A DNA stretch of 64,000 nucleotides from NCBI GenBank assembly GCA_026874595.1, contig CM049309.1, positions 51,746,079-51,810,078 of the forward strand. The letters are read 5' to 3'. Position numbers and translations under genes: made by a program. Below, piece after piece: positions 1 through 15,200 of this stretch. The notes below the pieces were generated by a model. That model was not told where the DNA came from and searched no databases. It saw nothing but the letters and a program-made list of their open reading frames with translations. Numbering within the stretch: the stretch's first letter is position 1; each line of letters starts with the position of its first letter. This DNA comes from Sipunculus nudus. Lineage: Eukaryota; Annelida; Sipuncula; Golfingiida; Sipunculidae.

Positions 1-80
1 TTGCAAAATTTACAAAAAGGTGATCACTCTACATTTTCCTTCAAAGGGCCTCCTTTAAGTATTAAAAAAAATCTGCGTAC

Positions 81-235
81 CTTTTCATTTAGCCATCGAA
101 CTGCCCACTGCCACTTGGTTGGTGTCTGTAGCAAGTAGTCCTTCGCTGCCGTACACTCGCTTGCCAGGGATACCAGGAATTTAATGCACTGATACGACCT
201 CCGGCTCTCACTCGAATGGTGGATCTTTATCACAG
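81..235 (-). CDS. USP24: USP24 exon 55, last exon in window (residues 2317-2368)
   Basis: 155 nt; acceptor tttgaacag, donor gtacgca. It encodes [20 protein letters not shown] and [11 protein letters not shown], aligned with human CYQCVKFLVTLAQKCPAAKE and WSWAVQWLQKK. The reading frame stays open to the donor, so at least one more exon lies before position 1. Confidence 0.95.
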
Positions 236-3200
236 CTGTTCAAACAAAAGATAGATATAGATATAAACTATATCTATTCTACATAGATTGTACAAATGAA
301 TAACACAAGACCACCGCAAATGGTACATAATTTGCCCGTTGCTATTTTGTGACCTCTGACCTCATTAAATACGTGTGAATTTGCTGAGAATGTAATTCAG
401 GTGAGAAACTGTATTGGTTAATACTCATCATGAGTTATATGAAAATCTATCAGATTTTGGTAAGTCTGGGTGGTGTCACAAAGTGTGGTGACCTTAGGCA
501 ACTTAGGCAAGATATTTTATTGATTATCATTTCTGTTGAGATTAATCAAAATCCATCATATTCCTTGTAAGTTATTGCGTGACACCACACAGTAGCCTAG
601 TCACCTCTGACCTTATTAAATATGGCCAGATTTTGCCAACAATTGAACTCGGGCGAGATAATCTACTGGTAAGTATTTATGGTGAGTTTCGTGAAAATCC
701 ATCAAAGCCCTGGTAAGTTATCACTGTGACACTAAAAGTTAATGGACAGATGATGGGTATACCATAATACGTCCCCTCATATACTGGAGTATAATAACCA
801 ATCAAGGCACTCTCCATTGCTCAGGTGGTGTCATTTAGTAGCATAATGGGATGATGTTCAGTAAAGCAAACTGGAGAAAACAGATAAAAACAACCACCCT
901 AGGAAATTCCACTATAATCCACTCTCATAGCCACACCAGGGATCATACCCGAGGTGCCAGTGGAGAGACCATTTTACCCCTCATCAACTGTCAAGTTTAT
1001 GTACATACCTATTTTAACCTCCATACAAAGTCAGAAATATACTTATACAGCTAGCTTTAAAATAAAATGGACCAGAAGCATTTTGCTTTGTAAACTTGAT
1101 TTTTTGACTAAATGCCAGCAGAATGTATATTTTTTATCCATCTCATTCTTATCTATTCAAAACTTTTCCAGGATGCTGCTTACTGAATACAGCATTATTT
1201 TACTGATCCAACCTCCAGCTCCACCGATATGATAACTGAGGAGCTAACGGATACTAATAGATACCAAAATCAAATATATTGGATTATAAGTGATATCTAT
1301 AGCTTACTACAAAAGTATAATTAATATATTTTTAAAGACATGTAGTCTTTCATTTACTGTGAAAAATTAATAAAATTTTTAATGAGAAAGGACAGAATAC
1401 TGTCACCAGAAAACAACTTTTAACATTACACAATAATTGTTTAATAATTAATTATTTCACAAAATTACAATGAGATTACCTTCATCATCATTCAATAAAA
1501 AGTGACATAAAAAAAGGTGTATCAAATTTCGATACAGGCAATAGTCAGTCACTTTCTTAGTTAGATATTTAGTTTATTATTTACCTAATAATCCATCATA
1601 GTTTGTTCGTTCTTCATCCACATAACTGTCAATCACACACTGAAGCCTCCGTAGCTGTAGGGGATCCTCTAGGCACTATAACATGAATATTCATAAACAA
1701 TTATCATATATACATATACTTTTTTCACATTTTTTTTCACATTTTCTAATAGCAATTTATAAACTGAAAATTACCTCAGCATCACATATTCAAACATGTT
1801 CACATACAACCTGAACATGTCAATACCTAGTGTAACAAGTTTAATCCAACCATTGTCTACGTTCTAAAATATTTATATAAGATTATTTTAATGTAATAAA
1901 GGGAAGAGGAAGGCATGTAAAAACAAACATATACACATATTTATAAACTCATTATCATCAGCCCTACATGCATCTCAAATCCTACTATAAAAGTACGGTC
2001 ATTTCTGAGTTCTGACACAAAAACATCTCCTAAACATAAACATAATAAATCTTATTTTGGCTTTTATAAATGATGCTTATTTATATTTGCACATGAAGGT
2101 AATTCATTACAGGCACAGACAACTTACCAGGATCTTGTGCAAAAGGTTGAAGAGCCCCTTGAGCTCATTAGACGGGGCCCCCATGTACTGAAGCTGATTT
2201 CAGAAAAGAAGAAGTGTTCATGTAAAGGCTTCAAACAAACAACAAAATTAAAGTTTATATTGAGTAAGTTTGTTCCAGTGAAGTGATTGTAGTGAGCTGT
2301 ATAAAAACAACAGAAGGATTATCATTTCATCATCCTGCTCCATTCTTCAACACTACATACAGCTAATCTACACATGGTTAAGACTCTAGTCACTGCCCAG
2401 ATCTGCCATTCAAGATGTGACCTATGAAATGTAAAATCTTCTATGATAAATCTTTCTTGGAAAGGTTATGAAGTTGAAAATGAACATACTGGAAGGAAAC
2501 TTATCACATTTGATTAACCACCAAAAAAAATATTTTTTTTTTACAATTTATACAATTTAGTTGGGTTAAAAAAATATTATAATATTTATATATTTCATTA
2601 TTTTCCACTTAGATTTACAATTAGGTTTACTCTGAACATTCATCCAAGTATTTTTATTATTTTTCTTATACTTATTTCTTCCTTCTTGAAATTAAAATCC
2701 ATATTACTCCACATTTACATGTCCACTTTCATATCAATAAACACTGCAATACTGAATACAACATCCCAGGGAAACCAAGTACACTACAAGTGTCTTTTAA
2801 AAAAATTTATTCTGACTCAGGGCGGCTAGTAAAAGCTGACACTTAGATTATGTTTTACATATTTAAGCTCTGTACTACCATATACATCAAATGATATAAA
2901 AAAATGTTAATATTAAACATGAGATTGAGATACTGAGGTACATACCATGATGTTCTTAAGAACGTGCATGCTGAACGGTGCATTACAGTAGCTGCACGCA
3001 ACCAGCATGTCAATGAGATGGTGAACATCACTTGATACTTCACGTGTTGCCATGACAACCTGTGGATTACCAAATGAGATATACACAACATACCACGGAG
3101 CCACTGGACCTAAGGGGTCCATTCCCTTTCCATATGATTATGGGAGATGTAGAACATGTACAACTGACAGGCTCAGGAGAGTACTTCAGCACATAGTGGG

Positions 3201-6200
3201 CCACAACAAGTTTACAACTGAGAGGGTTCCCACACACCTCGTCTTGCCAATTTTTCTACAAGTTTTATAAGATATTCAATGACAAAATCTCAATTTGCCA
3301 GGGGTTCACAGAATGTGTTCCCAGTGTTCTATTTATACATCATTTACACTGACATGACTGACTTAGGGCTGGCTGCTTATAGTATGCAGAACAGATATAA
3401 TATGCATTTAATTTGATCCATAAATGACAGCACTTGTTTGATTGTTAGCTGTGTGATGTGTTTGCTATGAAAGACAGAAGTTAGCTTTTAAGAGAAAATA
3501 ATGCATGATTGTACAAGAGTCCTGTTTGCTGATGACTAGGTTAAAGATGGACTTTTGAAAATTATACCTAGACCAGACTTAAAAGGATTTAACAAACCAT
3601 TCTTAATCCACCTCCTGTTGTTCAAACCAGTTACAAAACACTAGTGACACCAAGTGGCAGGTGTTGAAGTTGGTTATGGAATACCAGTGACACCAGGTGT
3701 TAGTTTGTGGAACTACCAGGTGTTTTGGATATCTGAAGCTTTTAATGGCAATGCTAGCATGGATACAGATACAACAATCCTATGTCAGCTTAAGAGAAGT
3801 GTTTCATGGTGTGATGAGGTTCCTTCAGTAATGCCATTTATCTTATTCTCTACAAATTTATAACAGTATACAGTACAAGCATAAAAGGTTTTGTAAACTG
3901 TATGCAAAATTTTGAATTGCCATGCTAGTCTGTTACTTTAAAAAAGTAATGTAAATGGTTGACACCTTTTTAAAGACTAGCTGTGTGAAGTTTCTTATAC
4001 ACTAGTTTTCCGGTGCTCTGCCCCCTTCCCCAGGTGTAAATGTATGTTTACAATGCATGTCCTACACATTATATTACACCCCACATGTTAAATTTCTATG
4101 GATTAAGTGCTTCAAATTATAGCATACAAAAGCAGTAATTAGAAAGAAGTGCACACATCAGTGTAGGCCTATAGAACATTCAACCTTTACCTCTCTGATG
4201 TAGCGTCCAGCCTCTGCGCCAAACACATATTGTTGCATATCAGGTTGCATCTTCAGTAAAATCTGAGGGACGACTGACGTCGGGGGTGGGGTGCTGTTCT
4301 CAGGGTCTGTGTATTACAGCAACACTGATATACGAACTCTTGACCACAGTCTTGTGAATGCGAATTCACATATGTATTTAAATGTACATTTACTCCTGCA
4401 GCATTCTTGATTAAATTCATTAGTAAAATCTTTAAATTGGACAAAAAAAGTTGCCGAAATAGTACTGTCAAAGTAGTACCAATGTACCATAATCAGAATT
4501 CTTAAACCTGCAAGTTTAGTCATTCAGTGCTTCAGCTAAAGTAGGTTTATCATATAATTTTCTTATAATTATACTGGTTCTGACTTTATTTTTCATTAAC
4601 AAACAAAACATGCAGGTCTTAGCCTTATCCAACATGAGAGATTCATCATACTTTCCTTAAAGGCTACAGTAAACCTATGGTTTGTAGGTTTTCATACTGC
4701 TGTAACATAAAAGCTGTGTAACCAACCTTGTGTTCTGTACGGTTGTAAATCACAGTTCATTATGAGGATAGCTAAGGTTGTATGTAATGGGCCGAAGTCA
4801 CGAGCCTGTATAGAGCTCCACCTCCTTAGTCCAGGGTCCTGTTGGCAAGACAACACAATCTAATGAACAGAAGTTTTACCAATGATGAACATCAGTACAC
4901 CAGTAATTTTCTCTCTACCACGGTAAACTTTAACACAGTAGTTAAATGGTATGAATAATGCTAATGTACATTTCTCAGCAGATGATGCAATTCTTAACTG
5001 AAACTGTAATAATTTACATAATGTAAATCTCACTGATAGCACAAAGGGTGTGATGACTTAAGAATAACTTCCTTCCCATCATTCATTACTCCATGTAAAT
5101 CCCTCTAGAACTTTGATAAATAGTTTGATATAACTGTGTCTGGCAATAAATAACTTTTGAACCATAATAAAATAATGAGGTTAAAGTATGAATAATCCTA
5201 TACAAGGAAAATTCAGCATTTTTTCCAAAGACAGTATAAATTTCCCTTATAACAGCATGCCCCTTATAAATATACATACTTCATATACCTTTCTCAATTT
5301 TTTTAATATTAATTTCACACAATACATATATATAGAACTTGCAGTATTCAGTAACTCATTGATATTTTCAGTATTTTTCAGTCAGTTTTTTGTTACTTTT
5401 TGGAAACTTTTTGGTATTTTTTTGGTATCTTTATGTGCAGCCCGAGGACTCACCTGTTCGGCACCATTATTCTGGGTAGATGGACCCAACAAGAACTGAG
5501 CCAGACGAGGAAACCCTTTGCGTCCGAACATGTGAGCACATGCTTTGGTTCCCATCTGGACATACATACTGAGTAACCAGAAATACTGGCCCGCTTGTTT
5601 ACAGCTGTCCACAACATCCTTGTTCAACATACACAGAAGGTGCTCCACCAGCTCGTTAAACATCTTGTGAGTCTGCGGAAGATACGAGACATGAGAAAAT
5701 ATACTGTGAAAATTCAATTACACCTTTTTTTAAAATTTTTTTACATATAATGATAGTTGCACCATGTTGCTATTTCAAGCAGTTTAAGTCTTATCATGAA
5801 CTTTTGGAATGCATCTTTTATTATTCCTGCGGGCAGTGAGCGAAACTGTTTTCAGTCAATTCTGAGTGTGTGTGTGTGTGTGTGTGTATCTGCAAGAAAT
5901 CTGAAGAAGAGTTGAGTGCATTTGATTGAAACTTCACATATAGGCTGGTATTGGAAAAACCATCCAAGTGATAAGATATTGGTGCAAATCCCACTAAATG
6001 TTCAAAATTTATATATGAATAGTATTTTATTGGGTTTGGTAGCATATTTTTCACCATGAGTTATATTGTGTGATCATTTGCCCATCTATGAGCAAAATTT
6101 CTATTTCAAACAAACACAATAGACCCTTTTTTATGCAGCTCAACAAATTAAATGTTACATTTTGATTTACTAGCCATGGGAAAGGTGGCAATACACAGAG

Positions 6201-9200
6201 CTTGTACTTAGTGAAAGAGTTGAGAAGAACAAAATGACGGCATTCACCCACACACACATACACAAATACTTACATGTACTCCTCCATGTTGGAAAAAGCT
6301 GGAGAGAGTTCTTTCTAAGATTCGACCAAACGCTGCTCTGATCTCTTGGTTAGGACATTCCAGTAAGAATGGTCTGTAAAGATAATGCAAACAGTGTGTA
6401 CTAGAGCTGCGTATTGCCTAGTGCCATTTTGGCCCTCTGACATTAGAGAGTCTATGACCAGTGTATTAGCTGTCAGAGTGCTTTTACAACCTTCAACTAG
6501 AATACGGGTAGTCGACAAGCGACTACGTGTATCCGCCTAAATCAGAGTGGAACGGGTGAAGTGAGGCATGGATTAAGTGGCAAGGGGAAATAGAGTGAAG
6601 TGTTGCATATTAGCATGGATGTCTGCAGCCAAATTGTGTATGAAGGTTGGCCCCCCCCTACCTCAAAATCCAGAAAGCCGTCCCAGTTGTATACATATGC
6701 AAAATTTAAAGCAGATAAGTCAAACCACTACATGTATATGAGTGATTTTAGCCTGTGGCAGACAATCAAATGGACGCTGAGCAAAAATGGTTGCAGGTGA
6801 CGGCACCAGTTTTGCATATGATAAAGAGCTATGTGAGAACTATACACATGCAAAATTTTGGCCCAATCGGTCAAACGGTTCCCAAGATATGAGCTTGGAT
6901 GTCTGCTGCATAAACTAGAATGCAGGTGGCTCCACCTGTCATAAAATCAAGAGAGCTGTTGGGGATGTATAAACCTGCAAAATTTTAGCCAGATATGTCA
7001 AACCACTGCCGAAATATGAGTGATTTTATCCCATGGCAGACAAACAGACAGGAGCTGTGCAAAAATGGCTGTAGGTGGTGCCACCAGTTTTGCGTATATT
7101 ATAAAGCTCTCCAAGGGCTACATTTGTGCAAAAAAATTTCCTGATCGGTCAAACGGTTCCCGAGATATGAGCTTGGATGTCTGCAGCGTAAATGTGAATG
7201 TAGGTGGCGCCACCTGTCATAAAATCAGAAAAGCTATCCAGGATGTATACGCATGCCGAATTTCAGGTGAATTAGTCAAGTCACTGCAGAGATATGAGTG
7301 ATTTTAACCCAAGGCAGACAAACAGATGGACACTGTGCAAACATGGTTGCAGGTGGCGCCACCATTTTTTGTGCATGTTATAAAGCTCTCCAAGGGCTAC
7401 ATTTGTGCAAAAAAATTTTCCTGATCGGTCAAACGGTTCCCGAGATATGAGCTTGGATGTCTGCAGCGTAAACGTGAATGTAGGTGGCGCCACCTGTCAC
7501 AAAATCAGAAAAGCTATCCAGGATGTATACGCATGCCAAATTTCAGGTGAATTAGTCAAGTCACTGCAGAGATATGAGTGATTTTAACCCAAGGCAGACG
7601 AACAGATGGACACTGTGCAAACATGGTTGCAGGTGGCGCCACCATTTTTTGTGTATGTAATAAAGCTCTCCAAGGGCTACATTTGTGCAAAAAATTTTCC
7701 TGATCCGTCAAACAGTTCCCGAGATATGTGGGTTTATGTGTGGAAACAGACGCACAAACGGACGCAGAGCGCAGAGGAAAGGTCAGAGGTCAAAACAAAA
7801 TCGGGGCGCAGCAGTTCTCATGTGACCCGAACATAATCCCGGGTTTCGTAAAATTCCGCCCAGCAGTTACGGAGGAGTTCTCCGGAAACCTACGCGGCTG
7901 CGGCGGCGGCGGCGTGCAGCTGAAAACATAGTATCCGCAAAACTCTGTTTTGGCGGATACAATGAAGAACACAGTTTTTAGGCTCTATGAAGATGCATAT
8001 ATTTTACTCATTTTCTACAACGCCTCATGGCCTAAAAGTAAGCTGTCACTTCACATAAACCAGATCATTCATAAGTTTTTTATAGTATACTTTCTAACAA
8101 CACCTACCATGAGCAAGAAGAAGTCAGTTTTAACTCAGCATACTGATAAATCGCTTTGCATGTTTGTCAAATTTCTGACTGCATGAATACAAGCATGGCT
8201 CACACAGGTTACTGGACGGAAGCCAACTTGTATGTGATGCAGGAAATGACTCGTTAAAACAGAGACAGATTTTCAGTTCAGTTTGTGAGTTCACATGTAC
8301 TCTTTTGTGTTAATTCAAGATTCATTGCCTAACGTTGAAGTTATATGCTGTTTACCACAACTTGCCAGGCAGCTCATGAGACAACCATTTCTTGGTGCAA
8401 CATGGCAGTACCATAATCAGTTTACAAACCTTTCTACCTTGTACAACCAAACAGACGACGGACAAAGGGTGATCACTATAGCTCAGATGACTGAAAGTCA
8501 GCTGAGCTAAAAAAACACTATCAGAGATTATCTTACAGGCACACCATGTGATAAGCATATAAGTCAAGCCACCATTGTACTACCTGTGTACATATGTTCT
8601 CATCTTCCTTCCGCACATGGAGATAATAATAAAATTTTCATATTCTTTCCATGAATTCAAATACCCAACAATATGTGTTTTGTACAAAAAACATGAAATT
8701 TTAAGCCCACAATATTATCTAAATCTACAGTATGGCAAAACATATGTAGAGAAATCATATGTTGTCTGAGACTACATTTATTTATGCATGCCAACTAAAC
8801 TAAAAGTGTACCGGAGTAACAGATTTGGGAATATAAAGTCATATACCAAAGCTGAAGACAAAGAATATATATTAGCAGAGCAAATTAGTAATGTCTTGAT
8901 TATGGCAAATAAAAATTTTAAAGAAAATTTGAAAAATTTGTGAAAAATCTGGATATCATAAGGTTGGACATCTCATGGGTGCATTATTTTTGGATTTCAT
9001 TTCTGTATGAATTATAAGACAAAATCTATCTTCCTATCACTGACGAAGAGGATAACCCTTCAGAAATGTAACGTTGTTAATGTAATTGTAAATATACAGA
9101 CACATCTTTCTTTCTAGATGGACTGTTATCTTTAGAAGGTTAGCACTTAAATTCTTTGACTCAAACAGTTTAAATGGGCCTCAGCAGGAATTTAGATTCT

Positions 9201-12200
9201 GTTAATCATTGTGATGCCAAATATGAGGACTTTTTTTATCAATGGTGGGAACTTACTTGATAAATGTTGAGCCCTGGTCACCAGCAAGGAACTCCACCAG
9301 CCACATACAGGCTGCTTTTGACTGCTGCACCAGCCTCTCTACAGTGCTGATCCACTTGTCCATATCAGCCCTGTTAAGGTTAGAATTTTATTTATCTTGA
9401 GAAGGTAAGATTACTTTGATTCTTGGCAAACAACTTTGTGAATAATCAACTGAAAATATTCAAACATACAACAGTGCTATATTACCTTCAATATATGCTT
9501 TGTCATCTGGTGCACTACATTTGTATGGAAAACCAAAAGTGATAGCAGTATTTACAATGTTACCAGAAATTATGTCAAGTGAACATAATTTTACCGTATT
9601 GACTCATGACCAAGGATACTGATGTCAAGTGAGCATTACTTTATGGTATTAACTCCTAACAAATCACAATGAAAACTGGCATTAGTGTAAACAAATATAT
9701 TATATTAACCTACAGCCTAAATAACTGGACATTAAAAATAAACTCTAAAGAAAGGAAGAAAACTGACATACCTGAGTTTCTTTTTGGTTCTGAAGTAAGT
9801 ATTACACAGGAACTTAATGGCCAGCTGTATAGACTGTAGGCACATACTGTCATACTGGTCATGGAAGGTGTGATCCTGTAATACACACACATATATTAAG
9901 TAAGTGTAATACAATCACTGTATTATAAGACATACACTCTTTAAAGTTTACAGATATATATACTCACTATATTTAAGACATAAACTCATCACATTTTAAA
10001 AAGATATACTCACTATATTTTTAGAAACTAGCTGCCTGATGAAGGTGAAGTAGTCGAGGTCATATATATCTCTGTTTCTCATAAACTGCAGGTTCTCGTC
10101 ACGCACTTTCTGCTGAACATTGGCCGGCATTTTGTCAGTGAAAAGTCCCCGCCTCTCACCTTTGTGTATCAGTTCTGTCAGTTCAACAAAGCTGTCTGAT
10201 CGGCTCTTGGTACTGTAAAAGAAAATGATTTACATGTGTATGTTTTACACTGAAAAAATATGTTTATACATTAAATAGTTCTTGGCTACTGCAATACTGT
10301 GGAAGTGGTAAATATGGCTTGTCTAAGTTTTTGCACTTTTTTTCATTTTACAGCATAAGTGCAGTTCAAATTTTTGCACAAATTAGTAAGTATAGGTAAT
10401 TTTTTTTGTATTTCATTATTATAATTTTTAACAATAACATAAAAGACAGTAACAAGCTCTAGGTGACCATGTACATGCTATGGACAACTGAGTAACATAA
10501 ATGCAAAGTGTAAACAATATGTAATTAACCAACAGTAATCACGTTAGAAGATGCAATGGTACATGCAGCGAGGATGTTTGACATCTGAGTAAGTTGTTGA
10601 ATATTTCAACAATAACTGTGATCACAAACTAGAAGCAGTCCGCTATGTGTGAACATGAAACAGAGCTGACAATAATCACGGCTGGCTCTCCATCATACTT
10701 CAAAGCCATTGGGAGGGGCTTCTAAAGTTGCGGAGAGTGCAACCAAAGAAATTAGGTCAAAAATAAATATCAGATGCAAATCTGTCACTTATGACTAATA
10801 TTGTGCCAAAGGAGTGATTTGAAAATCAACAATATCTGAGGTCTAGCACAAAAACAGTGGCAGAAGAAAGTAACAAATTTTTAGAAAGTTTTTATTTATT
10901 GGTTTTACCTCCTCATCTGACAGATGGGGGGGGGGGGATGTGAGGTTTAATAATAACTTACTGAGGATGTTCCCCAGATCGTAGCCTTGAAACTCTGCTC
11001 TTCTTTGCTGATACAGGTGTTTTAGGATCCTCCATGCGTTCGTAGAATAACAAATAACCACTCCAGTAGCGCACTCTATCCTCTGGGTAGGTACTACAAG
11101 CTGTACCTGTTAAACCAAAAATTAACAACTTAAAATGTCACATCTGAGCGTGTGTAGACAAGGTGTAGTATACCATCCATGGACATATAAAATAAATTAT
11201 CAGTTTATTTTCAGGGTAAATTTTAACATTAATATTTCCTGCGGTGTGTAAAACTAAGCCATGCACAACAACCTATGTAGTATACCTCTGTAATGTCTGT
11301 TTTGGTATAAAAAAAATACTATGAACTACACATCAGTTCACTTTAGGAACTGTTTATGTTTCTGCACAATACCCATATATTTGTGACAATAAGCAAGTTA
11401 TATGCATAGCATTTTTCAGGTATTTTTCAAGTCAGCTTTTTACCTACCCTAGCAATAGAACTAGTGATTTCTGGCTTACTCTCTATACATATTCATGAAT
11501 TCCAGATAATTCCTTTTAAGGAAAGTTCTTATAACTGATCTGTGATGGATGTAGAAGCATTTTTATCTAGAGCAGTTGAAGCTGTTAGTTAACACAGCAA
11601 ATGTTGAAAAATGGAAAAACCATGTAACCCAAGGAAGTAGGCTGCATATGTGCCTAGGTGGAAAGGTCAGTAGTTGCAAAGCACCATTTGCAAAAACTCT
11701 TGCAAAACTGACTTGCCACCAGATGTCCTTGTTGAATGTGTATAATTTGCCCCCCCCCCCCCCAACCACATAAAAACATGTGGTTATAGACAAAACAAAC
11801 AGTTTTGCAATGTCAAATTACTGGCCCATTTTTATAAAAGGTTCAAGTGTTTATCTTTAGTTAATTTACAACAGATACTGGAAATGGCCCCTATAAACTA
11901 ATATTCATCACCAGGATCCATGGAGCCTCATGATACTTACTTTGGTCATAAACTTTAGCCTTGTAAGTACCACCAAAACACTCGTTCTCCAGGGTGGCAT
12001 CGTTCAGTTCAAACTCTTCAATGATATCATCATTAAACTTGTACCACTTCCCTTTGTTTGGATTGGACATCAGTGAACCCCTGAGAAAAATAAAAATATC
12101 TAGAGAATAATTATAATAATAATAATTAAAAAATAATAATATATACTTCTAAAGTGCACTTACATTGGTGAAACACATTAAGATAGTATACTATTTAAAG

Positions 12201-15200
12201 AGGGAAAAACAAGACATTTAAAATACTGAGAAAAAATTGTGCATGAAAAACATTAAAATGTTAATGGTGTATCATATGGTACAATTTTATGCATCTCATT
12301 TCTGAACAGAATTCACAATTTACAAACACAACACAGTATCAGTATGTTATGTTTTACTAGTTTATAATCTTTCTAATAGTATACATAGGAGAACAAATTT
12401 ATTTGTCAATAACCAGATGTCTACCACTTTCTTGCCTACCTCCTGTCCTTTATAAAGGAGTAGTAATGCCCAGCGTTTGCCTGGCCACTGTGAACCACCA
12501 CTCCCACCAGCTCGTAGTTAATATGTTTAGGTGCATGTGTTGTGATGACCATGTCTGATCCTGTGTCCATATGCTGGTCTGGCTCGTCATCCTCCGACTC
12601 TCGTCTTGCCACTCCCTCAACCGTGTACGGCTCCATGTCCAAAATCCATGGAAACTGGGTCCCAATGGTAAAACAATAATTAACTTGATTTTATCATTCT
12701 CAATGTAACTTAGACACTGCAATTACTAGGGATGTTACAATGCATTGTCCAATGATATGTATCGTGATAATAAACTCCCAATACCATACACAATATGATA
12801 CAAAAAGTAGTATATTCAATTTCAGATTCCAAGTACACTATTTCTAGTGCTAAATCACTCTTTAAGTTAACCAAGCAGTTGTCTCTGTGCTTCAGGAATG
12901 ACAAATGATGAAATAACCCCTTCATTTGGTTCAATTGTGTGCAAGTTAGCCAGTCAGATGTTGGTTAAATTATTTCTGGCCAATAATGTTCTATCTTTCA
13001 AGCACTAGGCCTCTAACTATTAATAAACACCAGAGGACCCTAGTTAAATGTCAGATATTCTGTTGGATGGTCATATAGTGTCAACAGATCAATATAGGGA
13101 CATGTAATGATAATGGTATGATATGGGACTCTATATTGCAATGTATTGGTGCACTGGTGCCCTGTTAGAGCCCTAGCATTCACAGGGATTGACTTATGAT
13201 GTACACCCAAAAAGTTAAAAGTGACTTAACTTTCCCTTTTTTAAGAATTTTCTTTTTTTTTAAGTTATGACCATGCCCTGTAGATGGCACTGTGTATTCA
13301 ATGAAGATGAAATTAACCAGGACATGGATGTACCAGCTAAAGCACACTTAATTCTAACAAGATTGTGGGGCCATATTTAAACCCAATGAGAGTCAAGTCA
13401 GGTACTGTGAAATTTTTTCAATGGCCACAAATGATCACTTAACAGGATAAAATATAATTCATTGAGTATCCATGGAAACTACATATAAAGATGTCATTAT
13501 AAAAGATGATTCTGGTTGCCTTGATAAAGAGTGGCTGTTGTCAAAGTATTACAGCAGATCTCTGATTTTCACCAATATCCCTGAACAAGGATGTTTGGTA
13601 CCCAGCAACTCATGAGACAAATTTAATTGATTCACAATACTGCAAATCAGTTAGTGAAACAAGTGCCTAGCATAACACATAGCAAGAAATAACAAATTAC
13701 CCTAACTGCATGCTGATTAATGTGTAAATGTAATATTTTCATATGCAATAAACCATGTACCAATGAGGACACAGCAATATAAAGTGGATACTGAATATAA
13801 GATAAAGTCTAAGTAAAGACTTTTTTATACTACTTACTTGTCTTTAGGCTTAAAAAAGGCTTCTCATAACATTCATGAACAAGCAATATTGCAGTGGGCA
13901 AATATTTGTGCTCACAATCCTTGAAAGATGGCTGACTCTCTCAGATGTTCGTTAGAGACCTATCCCAGAACACTGCAAGGATTTGGAATCTTCTGTTTTG
14001 AGGGTAAGTGCATATAAACCACTACATGTAAATAACTCAACTATAATAAAACCTTACCTCAAAGTGGTCATCAAACTTGAGGGCCCGGTTGGTTTCCCAG
14101 TCATAACCAAACCTCTTGAGTTGTATACACAGGACTGGAGGTAAAGTTTTGATGCACATCCTCTTGACAGTGTTCCTCTACAAGCAGTCATAAACACTGT
14201 TACATTACCGTACCATCCCTGCCGTAATCCCATTTACCTAAATCAACCCATGAAGTATACATCAGTTTAAACTTTGTGTAGTGTTTTTTTTCTGATGGTA
14301 TGTATTTATCACATCTATTTTCATATGTTATTTTTTAAATTTTTGAAAATTTAGAATTTCTAAATGGTGCACAATTTTAAACAATCAGATAGGAAACCAT
14401 TTTTTAGTGCACTAATATATCGCTACATGACAATATCGAAAACTGTTTTTTCCTCTCTATCAAATTTCTTTCATCAAGAATGAAATTTAAAAAATTGTAT
14501 TGTGTTAAAATTTCAAAATTCAATTTTAAGCTACACAGAAACATGAGAGGGAGAAAATTTGGTATTCAGTTATAGTCATGTAGCCTAGGGTAATGCATGG
14601 CACTTGTCTTAATTCTTGGTCTGTTCTACTGGAATACTACTGTCTATTCTAATTCTATAAATACATAACATCAGGATCCAGAATATTTCTTCATAAACAA
14701 CTTATTGATATTCAAAGTATTCTTATTAAAAGATTTTAAATAATCAATGATTTTTCACCAATATCTGGCTACCTCTCTTACACAGTTTGTTGATCAAGTG
14801 ATCTTTTACTCCTGATGCTAACTTTTTTCAAGGTGACTATATTTAAACTGCCCATTCTAAACTTGTTGTTTATTCAATCTTACCATTGGATCTAGGACTG
14901 TTATCAAACTAATTCTCTTACACCAGGGGTTGACCAACTTTTTTCAAGGTGACAATATTTAAACTACCCATCTTAAATTAGTTTTTATTCATTCTTACCA
15001 TAGGATTGTTATCAAACTAATTCTCTTATACCATCTCTTTTTTTCGCAAGGTGACTAATATTTCAACTGCTCCTCTGTCACTATTTGTTGATTACATTTT
15101 AACTAGCTGACTTATATGACTAATACAGACTACTCTTACCTTCTCCCCACATTTTTCACAGAAGTAAGCATTGTCTCCATCTAACAGCTCTCCCTTGACA

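Noticed and set aside
7020-7836. Plus-strand frames of 76-93 codons near 7 kb
   Set aside because: They lie wholly in the family 3 repeat units, repeat each other and carry no known domain.
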